Numbered from the stretch's first letter, positions 31,512 through 41,046 are shown. The stretch: 64,000 nucleotides of DNA from Pseudoselenomonas ruminantium (GCA_002373045.1 DFHU01000003.1:24681-88680); one strand, 5' to 3'. Translations and numbers: made by a program. The notes: a model not told the origin generated them from the letters alone.

Positions 31512-32414
31512 CTAGACTGTTTCCTGACCGTAATTTATTCGGATATATTCCCAAAATTTATCAACCAGCGGAGGCTGTTTTTCTTCCCGCCGTCGTACCA
31601 TAGCGATATGTTTGTAAAATGGTTCAGTCAGGGAGCGGGAGACAACATCAGCGTGGTTATTAAAATAGGCAAAGCCGCTTTCGGATATCAAGCTGACTCC
31701 CAATCCGGATTGGACGAGATCAATGCGCTGGCCGGGGTTGTTACAATAGGTGACAATATTGGGGGTAAAACCTGTCTTTAGGCAGGCGGACATAAAGACA
31801 TCATAAGAAACATTTTCTGCCGTAGGGAAGATGAAATTTTCGGTTTCCAGTTCCTGCAGGCTTATCTGCGTATTGTTGCTCAACGTATGTGCAGCAGGCA
31901 GAATGGCCAGAAATGGCTCATGCTGCAAGGATAATATTTCAAAATCATCAGTGGGAAAGTCATCCGAAACGGCCATAATGGCAATATCGATTTCATGATT
32001 ACCGAGCATATGGCACAGTTTTTTGCTGAGGCAATTGGTCAGGGAAAATTGCATTTGTGGTGATATTTCGGTATTGAATTTGGAAAGGATATCCGTGAGC
32101 GGCAGCTTGCCCAGGCCGGTAATAACGCCAATATGCAAGGTTCCCTGATTATCGCGGGCATAATGCTGCATTTGCAGTTCAAGTTGGTTAATATCGGAAA
32201 GTATTTTTTTTGCACAGCGATAAAATTCTTCGCCGGCAGGTGTCAGTGTGATCGGATGTGATATGCGGTCAAGGAGTTTGACGCCTAAATCGTCCTCCAG
32301 TTTGTTGATTTGTTGCGAAAGAGCTGATTGGGAGACAAAGAGCTGTTTGGCCGCTTTGGTAAAGTGATGGGATTCTGCCACAGCCATAAAATATTGTATT
32401 TGTCGCAAGAGCAT
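31512..32414 (-). CDS. LysR-family transcriptional regulator
   Basis: A 300-residue regulator. The N-terminal winged HTH reads MLLRQIQYFMAVAESHHFTK then AAKQLFVSQSALSQQINKLE, and the C-terminal effector domain spans about 90-295. It is divergent from the M20 peptidase/DcuC/porin operon (193-bp gap), the usual arrangement for a LysR protein and its target. The effector may therefore be the imported compound or its hydrolysis product. TTATATACT and TTGTCGCATTTTG near 32455-32475 fall in the shared gap, and ATTAGATTGGCTAATAAAAT near 32486 contains a small dyad (TTAG/CTAA) that could be part of an operator. Confidence 0.92.
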   Translation of the reverse strand: MLLRQIQYFMAVAESHHFTKAAKQLFVSQSALSQQINKLEDDLGVKLLDRISHPITLTPAGEEFYRCAKKILSDINQLELQMQHYARDNQGTLHIGVITGLGKLPLTDILSKFNTEISPQMQFSLTNCLSKKLCHMLGNHEIDIAIMAVSDDFPTDDFEILSLQHEPFLAILPAAHTLSNNTQISLQELETENFIFPTAENVSYDVFMSACLKTGFTPNIVTYCNNPGQRIDLVQSGLGVSLISESGFAYFNNHADVVSRSLTEPFYKHIAMVRRREEKQPPLVDKFWEYIRINYGQETV

Positions 32415-32606
32415 GATACATCACCTTTCTGCGTTTTATTGAGTTCGCCACCATTATATACTGTTTTGTCGCATTTTGTCCAATTAGATTGGCTAATAAA
32501 ATTAGAAGTATTGCGAATTTTACATTTTATCTGATGGATATTATGATAAAGATGTGGCCATGACATTAAATTTTACAAGCTAAAGTTTTGTAGGAGGTAG
32601 TTGGGT

Positions 32607-33740
32607 ATGGAGCTGGAAAAACAGTGCTATCTGGACGAACTGGCTAAGCTCGTTAATATCGACAGCGTTTCCTCAGAGCCTGAAGGCGCCGGCAAGATTG
32701 CTGCTTTTATGAAGGAAAAGTATGAATCGATAGGCTGGTCGGTTGAAGAAGTCAGCTTGTCAGAGAGTATTGCACCCTGTTTGAAAATCGTCAATAAAGA
32801 GGCCGAACATTATGATGTATTGCTGTTGGCCCATATGGATACCGTATTTCCTTTGGGAACAGCCGCTAAACGACCTTTTCGGATAGAGGGAAGTCGTGCC
32901 TATGGTCCCGGGGTCATTGATTGTAAGGGCGGTATGTTAAGCGGCTATTACGCTCTGGCTAATTTGCAGGCACGAGGAGCACTACAGGAGGCTGCCATAT
33001 GTGTGTTTCTTAACAGCGACCACGAAGGAATAAGCTCCCGCTACTCGGCAGGATATTCTACGGAATTGGCAGGAAAGAGCCGTTATGTGCTGGTGTTGGA
33101 GGCCGGGCGGGCCAATGGGAATCTGGTTCACAAACGCAAGGGGATTGCCCGTTATCATATTGATATAAAGGGGGTAGCTGCCCATGCCGGTGTGGATTAT
33201 CAAAAAGGCAGAAATGCCGTGGAGGAATTGGCTCATTGGATTATAGCCCTGCAGGCAGCCACGGATTTTACCAAAGAAACCACGGTAAATGTGGGGAAAG
33301 TCTGGGGCGGTACAGGCATAAGCGCGGTGCCGGGAGCCGCCGGTGCGGCTGTGGATGTGCGCTACTATGACAAGACGGAAATCGAGCGCGTCGCAGGGGT
33401 CATGGATGAACTCCAACGGCATCCTCATGTGGAGGGCACATCAGCTGTTGTAGAGGGCGGGATAACAAGACCACCGATGCTTCCGACAGAAAAAACGATG
33501 GCACTTTGCCGCAGTATCGATGAAATCGGACAGGAAATCGGGGTGGAATTTGGTTGGACAGCCAGTGGTGGTGGTTCGGATGGCAGCTTTGCTGCTGCCG
33601 GAGGAACACCGACGATTGATGGCCTGGGACCGGTAGGCGGTGGTGCCCACAGCGAAGGCGAGTATCTGGAAATGGATAGTATCATTCCGCGTTACGAATT
33701 GCTGTGCCGGATTATACAGCATATTATCTGTCAACGGTAA
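32607..33740 (+). CDS. M20 family metallopeptidase (carboxypeptidase G2-like)
   Basis: A dizinc exopeptidase of about 377 residues. Metal and catalytic residues: LLLAHMDTVFPLG (His ligand and Asp, about 74-86), YGPGVIDCKGG (bridging Asp, about 107), SDHEGISSRY (catalytic/metal Glu, in place of the usual DEE), VLEAGRANG and the C-terminal GGGAHSEGEYLE (His ligand). The dimerisation domain lies between about 180 and 290. The family removes C-terminal Glu from folates or cleaves acyl-amino acids and dipeptides. ATG 32607 has AGGAGG 9 bases upstream. It has no signal peptide, so it acts inside the cell on imported substrate. The DcuC-type transporter follows 16 bp later. Confidence 0.88.
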   Translation: MELEKQCYLDELAKLVNIDSVSSEPEGAGKIAAFMKEKYESIGWSVEEVSLSESIAPCLKIVNKEAEHYDVLLLAHMDTVFPLGTAAKRPFRIEGSRAYGPGVIDCKGGMLSGYYALANLQARGALQEAAICVFLNSDHEGISSRYSAGYSTELAGKSRYVLVLEAGRANGNLVHKRKGIARYHIDIKGVAAHAGVDYQKGRNAVEELAHWIIALQAATDFTKETTVNVGKVWGGTGISAVPGAAGAAVDVRYYDKTEIERVAGVMDELQRHPHVEGTSAVVEGGITRPPMLPTEKTMALCRSIDEIGQEIGVEFGWTASGGGSDGSFAAAGGTPTIDGLGPVGGGAHSEGEYLEMDSIIPRYELLCRIIQHIICQR

Positions 33741-33756
33741 AAGAGGAGGAGAGTTT

Positions 33757-35112
33757 ATGTTAGCGTTGGCCTTGGCTCTGATAACGACTGTAATCGTGGC
33801 CTACATGATTTTACAAAAGAAAAATGCCCAGACCGTGCTTTTTGCCGGCGGCATCTTCTTGATGGCTATGACCATTCTGATTGGTCATCCCCTGTTGGAT
33901 GGAAAGAAAACAACCGGCATGGTCTGGTTTGATATTTTTAAATTCATCGAAGACACCTTCAGTTCCCGGGCTGCAGGTATTGGTTTGCTGATTATGGCTG
34001 TTGGCGGTTTTGCCAAATATATGGAGCATATCGGGGCAAGTCGTGTGCTTGTTCATTTATCCGCAAAACCATTGAGTATGATGAAATCCCCTTATTTGCT
34101 TTTAGCGGCTAGCTATGTGGTGGGGCAGCTCCTGAATATCGTTATCCCCAGTGCAGCAGGCTTGTGCGTATTGTTGATGGCCACGCTGTATCCTGTGCTG
34201 ACCAGTTTAGGGGTCAGCCGCCTGTCGGCTGCGGCAGTCATTGCTACAGCGCCCTGTCTGGATTTAGGTCCGGCATCCGGTACTGCTGTGTTTGCAGCCA
34301 AAACTGCCGGTTTGGATGTAGCAGATTATTTTGTTGGTGAACAGATTCCCATAGCAGTGGTTACCATTTTTGCGATTGCCATATCGCATTTTCTTGTACA
34401 GCGCTGGTTTGATCGGCGGGATGGCGTAGAGGCTAAGCAGATGACGTTTGTGCCTGCTGAAAAGGATGAGTCCCTGCCACCTGCTGTTTATGCGATTTTA
34501 CCTTTGCTTCCTATAGGTCTTGTGCTTGTTTTTAGCAAGTTGTGTATATCTACCATTAAGATGCCGGTGGTTACGGCGATGATTATCAGCATTGCCTTGG
34601 CCATGTTGTTTGAATTAGTCCGGACGCGGGACGTAAAGACCGTTTTTGACAGCATTAAAGTATTCTTTGATGGGATGGGAAAAATTTTCGCTACGGTTAT
34701 TACGCTTATTGTAGCCGGTGAGACGTTTGCCTTTGGCCTGACGAAAATCGGAGCTGTGGATATGATTATCAGCGGTGCGCAGAGTTCCGGTTTTGGCGCA
34801 ACCGGAATTACGTTGGTGATGGTTCTTATTGTTACAATAGCTGCTGTTATTATGGGGTCGGGGAATGCGCCGTTTTACTCTTTCGGTGCACTGGTACCGG
34901 ATATTGCCGCTAAAATGGCTATTTTACCGGCAGCGATGATTACGCCTATGCAGATGGCTTCGAGTATTGCCCGCAGTGCTTCACCAATTACGGCGGCTGT
35001 GGTAGCGGTAGCCGGTGTAGCGGATGTCTCTCCGGTTGACGTAGTAAAGAGAACCGCTATTCCGATGCTGGTGGCATTGATTACTTCCTTTGTTATGTCT
35101 TTGTTGGTGTGA
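33757..35112 (+). CDS. DcuC-family anaerobic dicarboxylate/anion transporter
   Basis: An inner-membrane protein of 451 residues with about 12 hydrophobic segments (start LALALALITTVIVAYMIL, end MLVALITSFVMSLLV). The conserved family segments NIVIPSAAGLCVLLMATLYP and PCLDLGPASGTAVFAAKTAG are clear, and GSGNAPFYSFGALVPDIA lies near residue 370. Known members carry C4-dicarboxylates (succinate efflux, fumarate uptake), and YfcC-like relatives carry other substrates. Placed between an M20 peptidase and a porin, it more likely imports a peptide or acyl-amino acid than succinate; that is inference. Ribosome-binding site AGAGGAGGAG. Confidence 0.88.
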   Translation: MLALALALITTVIVAYMILQKKNAQTVLFAGGIFLMAMTILIGHPLLDGKKTTGMVWFDIFKFIEDTFSSRAAGIGLLIMAVGGFAKYMEHIGASRVLVHLSAKPLSMMKSPYLLLAASYVVGQLLNIVIPSAAGLCVLLMATLYPVLTSLGVSRLSAAAVIATAPCLDLGPASGTAVFAAKTAGLDVADYFVGEQIPIAVVTIFAIAISHFLVQRWFDRRDGVEAKQMTFVPAEKDESLPPAVYAILPLLPIGLVLVFSKLCISTIKMPVVTAMIISIALAMLFELVRTRDVKTVFDSIKVFFDGMGKIFATVITLIVAGETFAFGLTKIGAVDMIISGAQSSGFGATGITLVMVLIVTIAAVIMGSGNAPFYSFGALVPDIAAKMAILPAAMITPMQMASSIARSASPITAAVVAVAGVADVSPVDVVKRTAIPMLVALITSFVMSLLV

Positions 35113-35144
35113 TAAATATTTTAGGATAAAGAGGAGTGCCGGTT

Positions 35145-36425
35145 ATGAAAAAAACAGTTTTATCCGTTTTGTCAGCCTGTCTGGTAATGGGAGCAGCCTC
35201 AGGTGTCAGTGCCGCTGCCAATCCCTTTTCCGATGTGCCCGCAGACCATTGGGCTTATGATGCGGTAGCTGCTTTAGTCGCAGATGGCGTTATTGAAGGT
35301 TATGGTGATGGCAATTATCGTGGCCAACAAAATATAACACGTTATGAAATGGCACAGATGGTGGCTAAGGCCATGGCGAGCAGTAAAGGCAGTGCAGCTG
35401 ATAAGGCGCTTGTGGATAAGCTGGCAACTGAGTTTTCTGTTGAATTAAATAATTTAGGTGTCCGCGTGGCCAATCTGGAAAGAAATGCAGATGTGGTAAA
35501 ATGGTCGGGAGAAGCGCGTTATACATACACAAGCCAGCGGACGGAAGGGAAAAACGGAAAAACGACGGATTCTACGTCTGAAGCTTTTTTACTGCGTTTG
35601 GAACCGAAAGCCAAGGTCAATAATAATTGGAATGTACATGCCCGTCTGGACACCTCACTTGATGTAAGAGAGGATACTACGGATAATGTTTCCCTGAAAC
35701 GGCTTTGGGTGCAGGGAAATTATAAGAATTTCAATGTAAAATTAGGACGTATTCCCGATACGACCAATTATGACAAAAATCTGATGTTCTTCACGCAATT
35801 TTCCGGTATAGAAGTTAATTTTGGCAAAAATGTGAAGGTACAGGCCCGTGCCGGTCGTATAAATAAAGATAATCTGCGTTATGATGAATCGCTTAAACGT
35901 GCTACGGGGCGTAAAGTAAATGAAGATGTTGCCGCTATACAAAGTTTGGCGGTGACTGTTAATCCGGGCAAATTGTCTTTAACGGGTGCCTATTATCACT
36001 TTAAGAGCCGTATGTTTAAGGATGCTTTTTACAGCAAAGGGGCCGACGAGGAGCATGCGCATATCTGGGAAGGAGCGGCAACTTATCGCTTTGATAAAAA
36101 TGTTTCCCTGACCGGTGCTTATATGCAGAATACAGCTGCAGATTACTATAATCGCTCCGGTGTCTTGCATCTCGCCTATAAAGGGGCCAATAAACTACAG
36201 CAGGGGTCATGGGGTGCCTATGTTTCGTATCGTCATCAAGGTGGCAACACTTCCATGTATCCATCCTGTGATGGTGCTTTCTATAATACCAAGGGGATAG
36301 AAGTTAGCGCACAGTATACCATTTTGCCTAACGTTCAGGCTAAGGCAATCTATTTCCGCGGTAAACAGCTGGAAAATGACCGCAAGGCAGAAAAATTGTT
36401 CGGCCGTGTAGAATATTGGTTCTAA
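35145..36425 (+). CDS. S-layer-homology outer-membrane porin (OmpM/Mep45 type)
   Basis: A 426-residue outer-membrane protein. The signal peptide MKKTVLSVLSACLVMGAASG ends near VSAAANP. One SLH domain follows (NPFSDVPADHWAYDAVAALV then GVIEGYGDGNYRGQQNITRY, about residues 25-75), which binds polyamine- or pyruvyl-modified peptidoglycan. A coiled coil (about 90-125) precedes a 16-strand-like porin barrel ending VEYWF, with a terminal Phe as recognised by the Bam machinery. This is how Negativicutes tether the outer membrane to the wall. It closes the peptidase-transporter operon, so it may be the outer pore for that substrate. A parS-like site and a terminator follow. Confidence 0.9.
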   Translation: MKKTVLSVLSACLVMGAASGVSAAANPFSDVPADHWAYDAVAALVADGVIEGYGDGNYRGQQNITRYEMAQMVAKAMASSKGSAADKALVDKLATEFSVELNNLGVRVANLERNADVVKWSGEARYTYTSQRTEGKNGKTTDSTSEAFLLRLEPKAKVNNNWNVHARLDTSLDVREDTTDNVSLKRLWVQGNYKNFNVKLGRIPDTTNYDKNLMFFTQFSGIEVNFGKNVKVQARAGRINKDNLRYDESLKRATGRKVNEDVAAIQSLAVTVNPGKLSLTGAYYHFKSRMFKDAFYSKGADEEHAHIWEGAATYRFDKNVSLTGAYMQNTAADYYNRSGVLHLAYKGANKLQQGSWGAYVSYRHQGGNTSMYPSCDGAFYNTKGIEVSAQYTILPNVQAKAIYFRGKQLENDRKAEKLFGRVEYWF

Positions 36426-36445
36426 GGATATCGTGTTTGTATAAG

Positions 36446-36461
36446 TGTTGCACGTGAAACA
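36446..36461. promoter_or_regulatory. parS: parS-like site 6
   Basis: TGTTGCACGTGAAACA, same sequence as site 5, between the convergent porin and sbcC genes. Its last base is the first of the terminator stem at 36461. Confidence 0.82.
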
Positions 36462-36505
36462 AAGGAGCTGTGATGAAATGCGAAAGCATTTATCACAGCT
36501 CCTTT
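36461..36505. terminator. Bidirectional terminator
   Basis: AAAGGAGCTGTGAT pairs with ATCACAGCTCCTTT, with a further inner stem AAATGC/GCATTT closed by GAAA. Confidence 0.85.
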
Positions 36506-36522
36506 CCACATCTTCTGTGCTG

Positions 36523-39500
36523 TCAGCTGATTTGCCATGCAACATGGCTGCCGTTATTGTCCTTGCGGACGATAAGCTGGTTGTCGATTTCCTGTTTTAG
36601 TTCGGTTACATGGGAGATAATGCCAATCAATTTGTCACCGTTGGACAGGCGTTTGAGTACTTTTATGGCCTGGCTGCGGGAATGGTCATCGAGAGAGCCA
36701 AAACCTTCATCGATGAACATGATATCCAAATTGATGGCAGAACTGCTCAGCTGAATCTGGTCGGATAATCCCAAAGCCAAAGACAAGGCTGCCATAAAGG
36801 ATTCTCCGCCAGACAGCGTCTTGATATCCCGTTCCTGTCCGGTAACGGTAGAGAGGATATTCAGGTCGAGGCCGTGTTCGCCTTTTTTGTTCCTATCCTC
36901 AGGCGCCGCAAGACGCAGTTCGTATTGGTCACCGGTCATTTCGCGGAATCGAATGTTGGCGGCATAGAGTATCTTTTCCAGATAATAGCGCTGTACATAG
37001 GTTTCAATATCCAGGTTGGCTTCGCCTTTGACAGAGCCGGAAAGTCGTTCACAAAGATTGTTCAGCGCAGCTGCAGCACTGATTTTTGCATCCCGTTGTG
37101 CAAGGTTTTTGGTCAGATAGGCGGCTATGGAACTGTTTTGCTGCAACAGGTGCCGCATGGTTTGCAGAGAATGGTCTGCTGTTTTCCATAGGTTGTCGAT
37201 ATCCTGCTGTTGTTGGGTCAGCGGGAGCAAATCCGGGCGTTTTTGGTCACCAATTGTGGCCAACAGGGCTGCTTTTTGTCCTTGCAACGTTTTTAGCTGT
37301 TCGTTGTATTTTTGGCAGGCCTGTTGGATGTCTTTGCCTTCTTTCAGGCTATAATTTTCGGTCAGGGATTTCCAGGCTGCCTCCGTAAGATTCCGCGACA
37401 GGCAGGCTTTTTTATATTGTTCCTGCAGCTCCGCGACTTCGTTTTGCAGTAAAGGCAGTTTGCGAAGACACTCGCTAAGAATCGTTTTTGAGGATTGCAG
37501 AACATCTTGGGCTTTTCGGGTCGTATTTTGAGCGTCTGTCAGCACATTATGGGCTTTGTCGCGCATCTGTTCGGCCTGACTGAGCGCAGCTTGTGCGGTC
37601 TGGCTATCGGGGTAGGTTTGCTGTTGACGGAGCGTGGCAATACGTCCCTGAATGCTTTGACAGCTGCCGGCTGCAGTTTGTACAGCGGCAGATGCCTGTT
37701 CCATAGCTTTTTGCAGGTGATTTAATTCGTCGGTGCTCTTGGCTAATGCGCTTTGAATTTGGTCGAGTTCAGCAGTCTGCGCAGAAAATGTTGTAATATC
37801 TGCGGTGATTTTTTTCTGCCATTTCTGCAGTATATTTTCTATAGCGTCTAAGGTGTCGGGAATTTCGATATGGGCAATATCCGTGATGCTTTTCTGTAAT
37901 TCCTTCAGTTGGCGTGTGAATTGTTCCCGCAGGCTTTCGGCCTTTTCATTGGCACCTTTGGCATTGCCGGCCGATTGGATTTGCGCATCATTCAATGTAT
38001 TTTTGCGTTTTTCCAAGGCGTTCAGTTCCCCACGCTCGATCGCTTTATTATTGTTTTGTGGAACATAGGGATGCGGGTGCTCCAGTGAGCCGCAGACAGG
38101 GCAGGGAGCATTGGCCTTTAATTCTTCTGCCAGTATGCCGGCCTGATCGTTCAGGTATTGCTGATGGGCATGATCGTATTCTTCGCGTGCCTGTTTATAT
38201 GCTGCCTGATCCTGCAGAAATTTTTCCCGGGCCGCACTGGCTTTTTTGTCGGCTTGCTGTAGTTGGGCCTGTAATTGGGTCAGGGATGTACAGGTTGCTG
38301 TCCATTGCCTGAGTGTTTCCTGACGGCTTTCGGTCTTGGCTAAATCTGCTTTTACATGGCCAAGTTCGCTTACGCGCTTTTGCCAAAGGTTCAGTTTTTG
38401 CGTATATTCAGTTTGTTCCTTTTGGGTATTGGCCTGTGTTTTTTGAGCCGCTGTAAATTGTTTTTGGGCTGCCGTCAATTCTTTTTGGGCAGTCTCCAGC
38501 TCCAGCATTTGTTTTAGGGCATCATCTACTTTGTTTTTTATAGCGGTGTAAGCGGCAATTGTTTTTTGGGCATCGGCTTGTGCATTTTGTTCATCTGTCT
38601 GTGCCTGTTCAACCATTTTGCCCTGCTGGGGCAGCAGTTTTTCTGTTTCCTCTTTTTGCTCTTGGGTTTTCTGGAAATCTTTTTCTTTGTCGCTCAGACG
38701 GTCATAAATGCCTTTTATTTCATAAGCATGGATTATACCTTGTGCTAATTGTTCGTTCTTTATTTGTGTTTCCTGTTCGGCAGCAAGGGATTTTTCCTGT
38801 TCCAGCAGAAGGTCAAGACTGGTATAAGTCTTGCTTAATTCCTGGGCTTTGGCGATTCTTGCATTGAGTTGGTCACGTTGCCTGGATAGTTCATTCCAGT
38901 GGTTTTGTTGATTTTGCACTTCGTTTTGATGTTCTTCGATGAGTGCATTCAGTTCCTGAAGCAGGGTTTCCATTTCTGCGATATTGGGCGAAGTCTGACA
39001 GAGACGTGCTTTTAGCGATGGCAGCGGATTTTCGGGCGGAAGGGTATCTGGCAGAATCAGAGTCTCGATATGGGACTGGCATTTTTTGAGGATGAGATTT
39101 AGTTCGCCCTGCATGGTTTTGTTGCGTGTTTTTATTTCATCAATAAGGCGCTGATATATTTCGGTTTTAAAAAGTTGGCGAAAGATAACCTTTTTATCCT
39201 TTGATTCTGTGCGCAGCAGTTTCATAAACTCGCCCTGAGCCAGCATGGCTACCTGCATAAATTGCTCTCTGGTCAGACCGACAATTTCGTTAATCTTTTT
39301 TTGGATGTCGCCCAGATATTCTTCATCATTAGGGAGGAGAAGTGTGATTCTTTCACTTATGGGCCGATAGGCGTTTTTGCCGCTTTTATTTTTGTGCAGA
39401 TGATGAAGCTCACGATGTATCTTATAGATACATTCCTGCCCGTTTTGTATTTCGCTGAAGGTAAAATCGACATAGGGAGGATGGCTGAAATCAGCATATT

Positions 39501-39708
39501 GACTTTGAATTTCCATACCGTTTTTGGAATTCATCAGGGAACTGTTTTTTCCATAAAGGGCATAGGTTATGGCGTCAAATATGGTGGTCTTTCCTGCTCC
39601 GGTATCGCCGGTAATCAGAAATAGTTTTTGATTGGGACGGGTGAAGTCGATGGTGGTTTCTTCGCCATAGGAGCCAAAGGCTTTCATGGTCAATTTTATG
39701 GGTTTCAT
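36523..39708 (-). CDS. sbcC: DNA double-strand-break repair ATPase SbcC
   Basis: The ATPase of the SbcCD (Mre11-Rad50-like) complex that opens hairpin and protein-blocked DNA ends. The 1061-residue protein has Walker A ITGDTGAGKTTIFDAI near residue 33, long coiled coils on both sides of the zinc hook CPVCGSLEHPHPY (about 535), and the C-terminal ABC signature TLSGGESFMAALSLALGLSD followed by Walker B LDIMFIDEGFGSLD. All motifs are intact. sbcD lies 17 bp upstream on the same strand. The complex is notable next to the many long palindromes of this window, which are its natural substrates when they form cruciforms during replication. Confidence 0.95.
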   Translation of the reverse strand: MKPIKLTMKAFGSYGEETTIDFTRPNQKLFLITGDTGAGKTTIFDAITYALYGKNSSLMNSKNGMEIQSQYADFSHPPYVDFTFSEIQNGQECIYKIHRELHHLHKNKSGKNAYRPISERITLLLPNDEEYLGDIQKKINEIVGLTREQFMQVAMLAQGEFMKLLRTESKDKKVIFRQLFKTEIYQRLIDEIKTRNKTMQGELNLILKKCQSHIETLILPDTLPPENPLPSLKARLCQTSPNIAEMETLLQELNALIEEHQNEVQNQQNHWNELSRQRDQLNARIAKAQELSKTYTSLDLLLEQEKSLAAEQETQIKNEQLAQGIIHAYEIKGIYDRLSDKEKDFQKTQEQKEETEKLLPQQGKMVEQAQTDEQNAQADAQKTIAAYTAIKNKVDDALKQMLELETAQKELTAAQKQFTAAQKTQANTQKEQTEYTQKLNLWQKRVSELGHVKADLAKTESRQETLRQWTATCTSLTQLQAQLQQADKKASAAREKFLQDQAAYKQAREEYDHAHQQYLNDQAGILAEELKANAPCPVCGSLEHPHPYVPQNNNKAIERGELNALEKRKNTLNDAQIQSAGNAKGANEKAESLREQFTRQLKELQKSITDIAHIEIPDTLDAIENILQKWQKKITADITTFSAQTAELDQIQSALAKSTDELNHLQKAMEQASAAVQTAAGSCQSIQGRIATLRQQQTYPDSQTAQAALSQAEQMRDKAHNVLTDAQNTTRKAQDVLQSSKTILSECLRKLPLLQNEVAELQEQYKKACLSRNLTEAAWKSLTENYSLKEGKDIQQACQKYNEQLKTLQGQKAALLATIGDQKRPDLLPLTQQQQDIDNLWKTADHSLQTMRHLLQQNSSIAAYLTKNLAQRDAKISAAAALNNLCERLSGSVKGEANLDIETYVQRYYLEKILYAANIRFREMTGDQYELRLAAPEDRNKKGEHGLDLNILSTVTGQERDIKTLSGGESFMAALSLALGLSDQIQLSSSAINLDIMFIDEGFGSLDDHSRSQAIKVLKRLSNGDKLIGIISHVTELKQEIDNQLIVRKDNNGSHVAWQIS

Positions 39709-39725
39709 ATTGTTCCTCCCTCGCT

Positions 39726-40877
39726 TTAGTGCTGTTCCTGAACGGTATTGATAAGGTCAGTCAATAGATCCTCTTCTTCCGGAGTAATGGTACCTAAAAA
39801 TGCCTTACAAAGCTCGAATGGTGTAAGTGTGTCGGCGGTAGCAATGTTCGCTTGTTCTCTGGGGCGCAGTGGTTGTTCTCTCCGTATATCCAATAGATTG
39901 GGGAAGGCTGCTTTCAATCGGTCATGCATATCAAAGACATCCAAATCGTTTTTATCTGTCAGGGTAACGCTGACAAAATCATCGGAAGGGGATGCGGTGA
40001 CCTCCGCAAGTGTTCCGGTTATCTTCCGCACCGCACGAAGTGGTGTAAGCGGAAGTTTGGTCGTTTTGACGGAACCTTTTTCATTTAATTCGACTTCGAT
40101 GATGCCTTTTTCCTGTCCGGCTTCGCTGATTGAACAGGCCAAAGGTGTACCGCAGTAGCGGTAGCATTCCCGGCCATTCAGCTGCATGGGGATATGGATA
40201 TGACCCAGTGCTGCATAATCAAAACGCTCCAGAAGGTCGCCTTTTACGGAATCGATATTGCCGACGGTAATGATTTCGGAATCTGCCTGGGGGATGTCGG
40301 CGGCTGTTTTGCCGGTAGAAAGAAAGAATTGGTGGCTTACCAGTACATTGCGGATACTTTGGTCGATGTTTTCCCGTTCAATCAGGGCATGAAGGGCGGC
40401 ATCATAGGAGAGATTATTGCCGTTTTCGTCTGTTCCGGTGATGTCCTTGATCATGGATGGTTTTACAAAAGGGAGCAGGTAAAAATTTACGGGGCCATAT
40501 TCATCCTGCAGGGGAACACAGGTGATGTGTTCGTCTTCTTTCATCGGAGGAAGGCCCACCATGTGTACATGATGGTGGGCGAGCAGGGGGCGGAAGATAT
40601 TGAGGCGTGGAGCACTGTCATGGTTGCCGGATATGAGCATAATTTCTCCATGAGGCAGAGTTGCGCTGAGTTTTGTAATAAAGTTATCAAAAAGGGTAAC
40701 TGCTTCAGCAGAAGGAATGGCCTTGTCGTAAATATCCCCCGCAATAACGACAGCATCCGGCTGACGGCGGGCAGCTGTTTCCACTATCTGCTGCAGAATG
40801 TATTCCTGGTCTTCCTTAAGGTCGTGGTTGATGAGTTTCAGGCCGATATGCAAATCGGAGAGATGAAAAAATTTCAT
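39726..40877 (-). CDS. sbcD: Exonuclease SbcD
   Basis: The nuclease partner of SbcC, 383 residues, a manganese-dependent calcineurin-like phosphoesterase. Metal ligands: MKFFHLSDLHIG (Asp and His, residues 8-10), VVIAGDIYDKA (about 45), MLISGNHDSAPRL (about 84), and the late ALGHIHIPM. The C-terminal capping domain contacts SbcC. The start at 40877 is preceded by AGGCCCT, a weak site. A TATAAT at about 40915 (minus strand TATAATAATAG) probably belongs to its own promoter, just downstream of an unexplained terminator hairpin at 40940. Confidence 0.95.
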   Translation of the reverse strand: MKFFHLSDLHIGLKLINHDLKEDQEYILQQIVETAARRQPDAVVIAGDIYDKAIPSAEAVTLFDNFITKLSATLPHGEIMLISGNHDSAPRLNIFRPLLAHHHVHMVGLPPMKEDEHITCVPLQDEYGPVNFYLLPFVKPSMIKDITGTDENGNNLSYDAALHALIERENIDQSIRNVLVSHQFFLSTGKTAADIPQADSEIITVGNIDSVKGDLLERFDYAALGHIHIPMQLNGRECYRYCGTPLACSISEAGQEKGIIEVELNEKGSVKTTKLPLTPLRAVRKITGTLAEVTASPSDDFVSVTLTDKNDLDVFDMHDRLKAAFPNLLDIRREQPLRPREQANIATADTLTPFELCKAFLGTITPEEEDLLTDLINTVQEQH

Positions 40878-40939
40878 AACTAGGGCCTCCGTAATGATTT
40901 ATTCTGTATCACTATTATTATACAGCGATTTTTAGACAG

Positions 40940-41046
40940 AAAAAAGCCAGCCCAAGGGGATTGAGCTGGCTTCTTCGGATGTGATGTTGTGTTATGGAAA
41001 GGAAGAGAGAATATACAATATTTATATAATCTCATGTCTTCGATAT
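40940..41046 (-). ncRNA. Candidate small RNA or leader upstream of sbcD
   Basis: A minus-strand promoter, TTTACA (41075-41080), 17 bases, CATAAT (41052-41057), would start RNA near 41045. A terminator hairpin (AAGCCAGC with GCTGGCTT, 40944-40972, followed by TTTTTT) would end it after about 105 nt, before sbcD and its separate TATAAT box. No convincing reading frame lies inside. It is the only feature in the 260-bp gap apart from the terminator at 41139. It could instead be a leader that attenuates sbcDC. Confidence 0.35.
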
